Source of the DNA: Pollenia angustigena
Taxonomy: Eukaryota > Arthropoda > Insecta > Diptera > Polleniidae
DNA: 64,000 bases
NCBI GenBank assembly: GCA_930367215.1
Contig: OV884057.1
Coordinates: 262,216,339 to 262,280,338 of the forward strand
Reading direction: 5' to 3'
Shown here: in pieces, positions 55,628-64,000 of the stretch
Numbering within the stretch: the stretch's first letter is position 1
How the letters are laid out: each line of letters starts with the position of its first letter
Translations under genes and position numbers: made by a program
The notes under the pieces: model-generated
Database searches by the model: none
The model's input: only the letters and a program-made list of their open reading frames with translations
What the model was told of the DNA's origin: nothing

Positions 55628-57006
55628 TATTTTGTTGCAGAATTGTTTAAACTTTTAGAAATTATAATGGATTTATGAGGTTAGAGGTAAATTGTTAATA
55701 AGCGATTATTAATGAGTAGATAAAGCGAATAAATTAATTAAGAAGCATTTTATTTTAAAACTCAATTTTGACTTTAAAGTTAATAACACAAATTATTTTT
55801 TCATTTTGGGAATTTGTTAAAAGTGCAAAGTTTTCTTATTTGCCGGGCGTGGTTTTAACAGTTTCCCCAAGTTTTTTTAAAAATATTATCTGCGCCTATT
55901 ATTCGCCAGGGATTTCATTCAAAGATATTTTGATCAGGGTTTAAAAAACTGCAGTCGAAACCAAAAACTGTCGAAGAAAAAACGAAAATTTGACTACAAT
56001 TTTTCGCTTTTTGATTTGGTTTGACAGCGGCTATTTAAATTTAATGAATTTGAAGTAAAATCAAAGGTTTTTTGGCTAATGACAAATAAAGAAGTGGAAG
56101 AAATTGCAGTTTTTCAACTTTTAAACGCTGATTTTAACATTTTGCCTTTATGGCTGTCGGAAAGCAGTTGTTAAGAAAATTTTTAAATGATGCCCGAACT
56201 ATTAATTCAGTCATACACCCACGTTAATATTTTTTATCTCTTTATATCTCCGTGTTACTTTCTCATGTAACGCTCACCTTTTTAACACAACCTCCACGTT
56301 TCCTTCCAACTAGTTACAAAAAATTACACTTGTTATGCCGATTATTGAATTTGATGATGCGTATGCGATTGTAATAAAAAAAACATACAACAAATAGAAT
56401 AATAACGATGAAATCCTTCAGGGATCACTAATGACATTTCATGTGTGTAATGTAATATTCAGTACGATTTCAATCGATTTATTTCAATTCAAAAGTGAGC
56501 AATAAGGGGTAGAATGGGGTCCGGGGTAGTTTCCATGTGTGGTTGCAAAATGACAAATCAATTTCTGTTGCACTTGTTAAAATTTGCGAATAATTGTTAA
56601 TCAAACTGGTGAGTTCTGGCGTGTTAAATTGTGGGAAAAAAGCAGAAAATTATAATAAAATTTTATGAGTAGACAACATAAAAATGTCAACATTATGTTT
56701 TATTATTGATCTCTTTCCTTTTACTAGTATGTATGTGCATATGTATGTATGCATTTGGAAAAATTGTGAGAAAGTTTTTAATGCAAATGAATGTAGAAAA
56801 CATAATAATGAACACAATGATATGCAGGGATATGTAATAATTTGTCACTTTTACTTTAAAACATAAAACATGTTTTTTTTAAAACTAGCAATCGGTCCAT
56901 ACGAATTCATAAAATGTGATTGGGCTAAAAGAAGTTGTAACTTATAAAATTTAAATAAAAGATCAACGATAATAGCGTTTATTTAAATTTAAATAGAATT
57001 TAAATC
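54951..57006. other. AT-rich stretch, no gene recognised
   Basis: A run of about 32 T lies at 55593-55624. Otherwise I see no gene, RNA or element ends. Confidence 0.45.
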
Positions 57007-57236
57007 GGGCATGTTCTACTAATTAAAATGAAGTCGATTTAAAAGCGTATGAAAACGAGAGTGTAAAGAAAGTTCATTAAAATATTTCTTTTTAATTACT
57101 TCATAGTTTGAGTAACAATTATCTTAACAAGAACAACTCTTGAAAACAGTAAAAACTACAGTCATTTTATAAATAATTGAAATCAAAATCTAATTCGATT
57201 TAAATTCCACTTCATTTCAATTTTTGGAACATGCCT
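57007..57236. mobile_element. 230-bp MITE related to 37039-37211
   Basis: Left end GGGCATGTTCTACTAATTAA with aatgaagt and right end acttcattt with CAATTTTTGGAACATGCCT are imperfect inverted repeats. The pattern matches the MITE at 37039-37211, so both belong to one family. Target duplication not resolved. Confidence 0.55.
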
Positions 57237-58717
57237 GAATATCTTTACACAGTTCTAAAAAATATGTATTTAGTGCCTTTTATACGCTAAAATTCATATT
57301 AAACAAAGAAAAAATATTTCACCAATTAAATTTTGTATAAAATGTTATAAGCTTGAATTTGACAACGGACCAATGTTGTACGCTACTACGTTCTTACGGT
57401 GCAAATGTGTTCCTACGGTTATGGTTAAACAAAATTGTTTCCTGCTTCTAGAGAGAATTGTTTCACTTTGAAAATATCTCACGAAAATTGTAAGTTTTAA
57501 AAATGGTCAAGCCATTAGTACACTCCAAAAATGTAAACAAATTCTTACTGTGTTGCTTTAAAATTTAAATATTCAAATAACTTTATTACCCATAAATATA
57601 TTTAAACTTTCATAACTTACATACATCACACATTCCACATATGACTAATTTTATTTAATCAATTTGATACGGTTATGTGGAAATTTCAACATATAATTAT
57701 TAAATACTCGTATTTATTTGCTTCAAACTCAACAGCATAAAATAAATCTAGGGAATAAAAACATTAAGGAACATTAAAAATCCCATAAATACCATAATTT
57801 ACCAAATCGTTAAGAGTGTGAAACATTTTAAAGGCCGCCTTCAAATTATGAGCCTGTTATGGATTCCGATGGATTTTTGTGAACTTTGGGTTACAAAGTA
57901 GTGTTTGTGTGTTAGTGTTTGTTTTAAATATTGATATGAATATTTATTTTGAAATTTAATAGCTCTTCAACACTTTCTAATCAGCGGGTGTAATTTTAAA
58001 TAGGAATCTATTTCATTATTTAAGCGACTTTTAAAACAAAAAAACAAAAATTTTAAACATTTTATATTTTAATGTAATAAAAACAAAAAAGTGAATAGAA
58101 AACAATAAAAACTCTCCAACAGAAAAACATTAATTTGGTAGACCAAACACCACTTCACTTTTTGAGTTCACTTTGATTGCCTTCATCAACGTCAAAAATT
58201 TGTTTTTAAGTGTTATTTTTTAACACTTTTCATTTTTTTTTTTCATGTTTTTATTGAAGAATGGATTTGTTGGATGTTTGGGATAGAAGAAAGGAGAAAA
58301 AACACAAACGATACATAAATATTATTGCTATTTGTTTATTTCTAAAGGAATATTATTTAAGCCATTGTGTACTCATAAAAAATGCTATTAAAATCAATTT
58401 TATTATTAGGATTAATAAGATGGAGTTTTTCGTTCCAGTTTAATAATTTTTTTTTTTATTTATGAATGTTAAACTATTAGAATTGAAAGAGAGCGTGTGA
58501 GTTGATTTTATTTTAAAATAATTTTCTATTAAATCAGCTTCATTTGTTTTATGTAGATTTAAGGATTATGAAAAATTAAATACGATATTCTCATAATGTT
58601 CTTTAATAATATTTCAACTCTCATTTAAAATGCTTATTGTGTAGTTTATAGAACACGAGCGCCATACTCGTCCGTTCAACTTACATTTAAAACAAAAACA
58701 AATTTCGAAATCAATTA
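57237..58717. other. AT-rich stretch, no gene recognised
   Basis: Nothing recognised. The 60-codon plus frame at 58261-58443 has no domain. Confidence 0.4.
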
Positions 58718-59438
58718 GGCTCAATTAGGCGAACGTTGCTGTACCGTATCTGTACTGTATCAATCAGCTGTTCGCTTTTTGTTATATGAAAACCAATACA
58801 AAAGCTTACTGAAATGTAATGTACCGTAGTTGCAACGTACCAATCTGTATAAAATAGAATTTCATGCCGTTGTTACGTGACATTTGTAAGACAGTGATGG
58901 GCGGCTTGTATGTTACATTGAATGCGGGTAATTTTGCTCTTTTTTTTGGTACTTTTTTCAGTATATCTATGGAATTGCGACAAAACAACTTACAATACAA
59001 CATATTTCCAAATATACAAATATACATATGTTAAGATGCTTAAAATAAACTAATGCATATACACATACAATGGAAATGTGAAACATATAAAACACTTTAA
59101 ATGGCATCAAAACCTTGTTTGGTGTATGCACATTTAAAATATATGTATGCTAAAAATTTATATATGCTTAAATACAAATTTATTTATTGTAAATCTATAA
59201 TAAAAATATTAAATTATTAAAATTTTTTTTACATACGCAAAATACTTTTCTGCACAACGGTCACCATTTGAACAATTTTGATTCCCATCACTGTGTGTTT
59301 TGTTTTATTTATACTATTGCTTTTTGTTTATGTATTGGAAAACATATGACACGTTTTTCAACGTTCTATAAGTGCACCAATGTGTTTACAGTACGGTGCG
59401 GTACATTACGGGTACAACAACGTTCGCCTAACTGAGCC
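58718..59438. mobile_element. Harbinger-like TIR element (TTA TSD) with a nested hAT-like element
   Basis: Ends GGCTCAATTAGGCGAACGTT and AACGTTCGCCTAACTGAGCC are inverted with one mismatch, and TTA flanks both (58715-58717 and 59439-59441). Inner gtaccgta/ tacggtgcggtac words recur near both ends. The nested piece 58892-59293 has ends CAGTGATGGGCGGC and GATTCCCATCACTG. No transposase was recognised. Confidence 0.7.
58892..59293. mobile_element. hAT-like element nested in the Harbinger-like element
   Basis: Terminal CAGTGATGGG and CCCATCACTG are perfect 10-bp inverted repeats of hAT type. The flanks ttgtaaga and tgtgtttt do not form a matching 8-bp duplication, so the call is tentative. Confidence 0.45.
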
Positions 59439-59453
59439 TTAACTTTATGTTAC

Positions 59454-59893
59454 AGTACCCATGTTCTGTAACTTTAGTGAGAACTTCTCGCTTCGAAGAG
59501 ATGTGAAACAAAATATTCCATCGTTTCTCGTGAAAAAAACTGTCTCCGTAACTCATGCCGAAAACTATCAAAAGAGATTACGTCGTAACGTTATAAATGT
59601 CATAACACTGCACTCGAAGCCGATGTAACATTGCAGACGTTGAGAACGCCAGTAACACATATCGTTGACGGCGACCAAAATTTACTAATTTTCTCACAAA
59701 TATGTTACAGACATACTTTTTCTATAAGTCGGTGAGTAATTTCCTTACGTGACAGCTAGTACTCTCCAAAAAAGTTACAGACACAGTTAAGTGAGAAAAA
59801 CAGCTGTTTGTTTCAATATATGGCATTTTTTGTTTCATTTCACACATTTCAATCGAAAAGTTTCTCGACGCGAGAGTTACAGTACATGGCCAC
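59454..59893 (+). mobile_element. TIR element M1, copy C (internally deleted)
   Basis: Starts GTACCCATGTTCTGTAACTT and ends cgacgcgagagttacagtac atggccac. It matches copy B up to gacggcgaccaaaattta (59695), then skips about 290 bp and resumes at ttttctcacaaatatgttac. It is a deletion derivative of M1. Confidence 0.8.
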
Positions 59894-59919
59894 AGGTCAA
59901 AAAACTATTATAAAAAATG

Positions 59920-60255
59920 TTTACTTTCATTATGTTTCCGGACGACTAAGTGTTACAACACAAAGAAAATACCTTCAACATTTTAGTACTGCAACATCTC
60001 CCAATGTAAACATGATAAGAAGCGTAATTACCCGTTTTGAGAACCCGCGTTCGGTAGGTAGTGAACCGTAAAGAACTGTTGCTCGACCTATTCGAACTGA
60101 AAAATTGTTAGATCCTGTTCGAGAAAGTTTCCACAGGGATCCATCTGAGTCTACTCGTCGACGTTCTACGAAATTGGGAACCTCCAAAACATCACTGCGG
60201 TGCATTCTAGAAAATGAACTGGGGATGTTTCCATATAAAATTCAATTGGCTTAAG
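59920..60255 (+). pseudogene. DUF4817-type (mariner-like) transposase N-terminal relic
   Basis: The frame reads FHYVSGRLSVTTQRKYLQHF, ATSPNVNMIRSVITRFENPR and SVGSEP, then a stop, RTVARPIRTEKLLDPVRESF, HRDPSESTRRRSTKLGTSK, TSLRCILENELGMFPYKIQ and LA. This is the bipartite helix-turn-helix region found in DUF4817 transposon proteins of insects ('t..tI.r...kF...GSv......gr.r..rt.e....v.e....P..S.rr...eLgis..sl.rilk.dL...PYKiq'). The DDE catalytic domain is not recognisable downstream. It begins just after M1 copy C, with one in-frame stop at 60069-60071. Confidence 0.72.
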
Positions 60256-62463
60256 AAATATTGACTTGGTATGGTGGCATTACAACGACTACAATGTTTT
60301 TATTTTGGAAAACCCTGTTTAAAAAAATTCCAAATATAATCGTGAATGTTGAAGATTAGTCCCCACAAATTCACTTACTTGCGAGTATACACAAAAGTGT
60401 ATTTAATTCCCCGAAACTTACAATTTATTTAGGATATAATAGGGGATAAAAATATGAGAAAATTCCCGTTCCTGCTATTTAAATTTTGCGGTTTTAGGGG
60501 AAAACTCCTTTTTTGGCTATATTTTAGTGAATAAGCCCAATTTCCTTACTGTATTGCTGTATTGAATTATAAGTAAAACCTACAGAATAACATAGTTCAA
60601 ATAATTTTTAATATACTCAGAAGGTTTTACCTAAAACGGAAAACAGTAACCCTAAAATCGTGAAGTTCAAAGGTTAAATTTAAACATATTAGGAATTTCT
60701 AAAGGAAAAATAGCGAGCTATTGTATATTTTTGTGCCAATTTTCATGAAACTGGAGAAAAATATACCCCAAAACAAATCAGTACAAAAATGGAGATTAAC
60801 CCTTAAATGCACTTGTGATCTAAATGACCTAAATCTTTTAAAACTTTGAAAAATCTGTTAATTTGAATATTGTTAAACATAATTAGAATAATAACGAAGG
60901 CAAACTAAACAATTTGAGTTGTGTTTAAAAAATAAAAATTTTCAAAGTTTGAAAATTTTGGGGAACTAATTTCTTTGGTCAAAAAATGTTCTTCTGTCAT
61001 TTTATTTTTCGACATTGAAAAATTTGTAGTTGCTGTCAGATAAATTCACAAAAACTTAAATTTTAAAGCTTTATTAAAAGTAAAATAATAATAAAAAATT
61101 ATTCGGGAATTTTTTCTAAATAGAAACCCTACTCAAAGTCCCACTATAGTCGTTGATGCAAAAAAAGTCATATTTTTGTTAGGAAATTGATTCCTAAATA
61201 TAAATATACAAAATACGTATATGCAAATAAAGCATTTAAAAAAAGCAAAAGGCTGAAAAACTTGTCCTGATTTTGATTTATTTAAAAACATTCATATAGA
61301 ATCTAGAACTTGCAGAAAACTTAAATTTCAATCTAACAATGGATTTACAGGCCTAGAAAATAAATATTAAAATATTTTCAATAAAAAATGCTCTTAAAAT
61401 TATTTTTTTAGATTTACTCGCTTTTTGCATGTAAATTGAAAGAAAAATATGTGAAAATGTCAATATTTTGCTAACCGACAACGTTCTTTATATACATATA
61501 ACAATATTTATTATTTAGTTACCCACACAATCATGCAATTAAGAGTTTATGGAATATGTTTTATGAACAATATGTGTGTTAATTATTTAAAATATTACCA
61601 ACTTTAACTGACACATCAGTGTTGATAGTCTAAAGAAGTATGTCCGTATGTTTACATGAGTAAAATCAAATGATCACACGACTCACAGTGTTGGTGTGTT
61701 GTTAGTAGTTTTTTCATCTGTCGTTGCTGATTAAATCTGTCGTTACGGAAATTGAAATAAGTGTTGTTGTTTACGAGTATTATTGGTACATAGAGGTTCA
61801 CATAAACTCATACTTGGATATAGTTAAACGTTTAACTACAATTTGAATCTATTCACAAGTTAAGGTAAGTAGTTTTTGTCTGCAGTAATTCTCGTTGTAA
61901 TACACCTAACACACACATTCATATACATTGTATGTACATTAGAGTGGTACACATCTTGCGCGCTACAATTAATCGTACCGAAAATTATAAAAGGATTTAT
62001 CACTGCTAAAAGCATAACACGGTGCTTTATGGATAGTTTAATAAAAATCTAAGAATAAATCTTTAAAATTTAGTATTTCCGAATTTGATAGAATATAGTA
62101 TATATGGGCTAATCCGAAAATTTTTAAACAAAAGGCAGAAATTTAAAGTTGCCAAAAATCCAAATGTTTGTTAATGGAATAATAGGATACATATTCAAGC
62201 TTCAACATATATAAGCAATAAGGTTTTACGGTGGTTTTTTTGTTCTTGGCAGAGGCTAACCTAAACGTACCTCTTGCTTTCATTTATTCTTGTAAAAAAA
62301 GGGTATTTTCCATGGTCAAAAAAGTGGGCAAAGCAATCGTTTCAGTATTTAGCGTTTAACAAAACTTTAATTTGCTTAATTTTCTTTTATTTAAGATAAA
62401 AATCATATATGTAAGTTATCTAATATATATTAAAAATTTGAACTAAAAATCGGTACACTCTGT
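60256..62463. other. AT-rich stretch, no gene recognised
   Basis: No domains or element ends were recognised. The motif cgttacgga near 61743 partly resembles the inverse of the repeated gtaacgtccgtaac words further on. Confidence 0.4.
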
Positions 62464-63990
62464 GTAACGTCCGTAACGGAAAATGGGGTCTTTTAAATTT
62501 AACAGAATGAATTTAAATAATTTTGTTTTCCAAACTAGCTTTATAAACAGAGTTTTTTATGCACTTTAATCTGATGAAGAAAAGAAATACCTTTATTACG
62601 CTTTTTTTCTTAATATAAATGACAAAGTGTGTAACGTCCGTAACCGCATGAAAATACCCAAAAGTTTTATTTTAATATTATGAGGTGGAAGTAAGTGTTT
62701 ATAATGGATTTTCACCTGCTGAATCTGAATCTGGACTTAAAATTGCTTTAGGTTGCCGAGAATCCGAAAAACTTCACCTCAAAGTAACAAAAAGTGTGTT
62801 TTAATAACCTAAAATAATTCCTGAATATCAATAATTAGTAATTAATAACCATGTTGTAAACCGCAACCTCCATGCACCCCTTCAAATATTTGGTGGTACA
62901 CCCATGCTTGCAATGTTTACGTACTGGATTTTCCATTAGAAATCTTTAAGCAATTCTTGCTTTGATCTCAAAATTTTGCGCGTGGTGACAAATATATTCG
63001 TATTAATTAAAATGTGTTCAAATGCAGACAGAGCAAAAAAATTTTGTGCAAATTTGAAAATAATACTGAAAAACTGTTGGTGTTTAAAACTAAAAAGGCA
63101 GAAAGATTGCGAGCATATCTTGAGAAAATCAAATAAAAGTTAAAAAATAGTGTGTCACAGGCAAAAAGAATAAAAAAAGATAATAGACAACGAGTGGCCA
63201 AATTTAGAGAGGCACATAAATACATTCTGGGAAACATTACACAATTCGTAAAAGAATGGAATGTGAGTTGTTTCGAACGGAATTTGTTTGCTACTTCGCA
63301 TGGAAAAGGAGCGGTGGACGGTGTTGGCGCTGTTATTAAGCGAAAAGTTTGGCAACTAGTAAAAACCCAAAATCTCATCTTAAAAAACTTTCGAGATTTT
63401 CACAAATTAGCAAAAAAAAATATATATATATGAATGGTGTTTTCCTAATTTACGTTGGTAGAAATTTTGTCAAAACTACATCTGACGAAATATCAAAAAC
63501 ATGGATAAATGTAAAAAATATTCCAGCTCTTAAATCATATCATTATTTTTTCGGGCTTTTCCAATGACAATACTATAAGAGTAGCTCGAACAGCTGGGTC
63601 TATTAAGCATAAGATACAATGTTAAACGGTTAAATAAACAAATTAATAATTGAATATAAGTAATATAAGAGTAGTGAAATATTCTATAATTTTTTTGTAA
63701 CTAATAAACTTATAATTACAAGGTTAAAAAGATTTTTAAATACATGAATGTTTTTTATATACACAATTTGGTTTAATGGAAAAAGTGTAACGTCCGTAAC
63801 AGACAAAAATTAAGATTTTTGTTTAACAGGACTACTTAGCCTTCTTTTCTAAGATGGATTGATATGGTCATATATTCCACTTAATTTTTTGTATTTGGAC
63901 TTTTTTTGTTTATTATGCAAAATTAGCTAAAAAATGTGCAAATGCACATAAGCCTCAAAGTCGACTTCCATTTTTTGTAACGTCCGTAAC
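62464..63990. mobile_element. Putative element with four gtaacgtccgtaac motifs around an SHGKGAVDGVG gene
   Basis: The 14-bp word gtaacgtccgtaac occurs at 62464-62477, 62631-62644, 63787-63800 and 63977-63990, always in the same orientation. Two copies lie left and two right of the coding relic, with spacings of 167 and 190 bp within the pairs. Two copies (first and last) are followed by gga. Each contains a GTAAC direct repeat. The arrangement looks like subterminal binding sites around a transposase-like gene; the right boundary may lie beyond the window. Confidence 0.5.
63020..63567 (+). pseudogene. Protein relic with SHGKGAVDGVG motif, function unknown
   Basis: The reading starts in a lysine-rich region (NTEKLLVFKTKKAERLRAYL), crosses a TAA near 63133, and continues VSQAKRIKKDNRQRVAKF, then FATSHGKGAVDGVGAVIKRK, VWQLVKTQNLILKNFRDFH. 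A frame change in the A-rich tract near 63415 leads to VGRNFVKTTSDEISKTW and NVKNIPALKSYHYFF before TGA at 63565. A basic N-terminus followed by 'f.tsHGKGavDGvGg.vKR.vw..v' recurs, as far as I remember, in uncharacterised arthropod proteins that behave like transposon genes. I cannot name the family or its chemistry. Stop and frameshift show this copy is broken. Confidence 0.5.
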
Positions 63991-64000
63991 GGAACTTTAA

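Overview
The window is AT-rich eukaryotic DNA from an insect, most likely a fly and probably a higher (calyptrate) one. The evidence is the set of insect transposon families present, the 52-bp fly-sized intron in a transposase relic, the absence of bacterial gene layout, and a dispersed repeat whose ends carry an inverted gccgaat motif, which I associate from memory with blowfly and housefly genomes. I recognise no host protein-coding gene, rRNA or functional tRNA in the 64 kb. It reads as intergenic or intronic DNA built from layered transposable elements.

Layout. 0-1.1 kb: a dispersed repeat (here called R) with ~150-bp tandem units. 1.7-5.1 kb: a terminal-inverted-repeat (TIR) element with a zeste-like Myb/SANT relic, split by an RTE-like LINE on the minus strand, then a hAT-like element. 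7.1-9.4 kb: a TA-flanked TIR element holding a long hairpin and a frameshifted RAG1/Transib-like transposase C-terminus. 9.5-10.5 kb: another R copy with a tRNA-like sequence. 10.9-11.9 kb: a nearly perfect 5-bp satellite. 11.9-15.3 kb: a P-like/THAP9-like transposase relic with an intron, split by a hAT element with a perfect 8-bp target-site duplication (TSD), then a second element with an 8-bp TSD. 16.4-19 kb: a LINE split by an insertion at its catalytic box. 19.8-32.7 kb: two copies of a SINE-like repeat whose 5' segment is inverted between copies, with Jockey, Tc1, mariner and hAT relics between them. 32.7-36.6 kb: a complete R copy abutting a long open Jockey reverse-transcriptase frame. 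37.5-43.1 kb: two non-autonomous Helitrons and two hAT relics. 44.1-47.8 kb: nested and inverted copies of a TIR element (here called M1), ending in a ~560-bp near-perfect hairpin. 48.9-60.3 kb: several small inverted-repeat elements, RTE relics and a DUF4817-like transposase relic. 62.4-64 kb: a broken gene for an SHGKGAVDGVG-motif protein, bracketed by four copies of a 14-bp motif.

The coding sequences are all parts of mobile elements (reverse transcriptases and DDE-type transposases). Only the Jockey frame at 34.3-36.5 kb is still open over a long stretch. Insertion order can be read at several places because TSDs or interrupted reading frames are preserved.

Classification rests on motifs recognised by eye and on recalled family features; no database search was run. 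Names of DNA-transposon superfamilies given from TSD length and TIR sequence alone are provisional.
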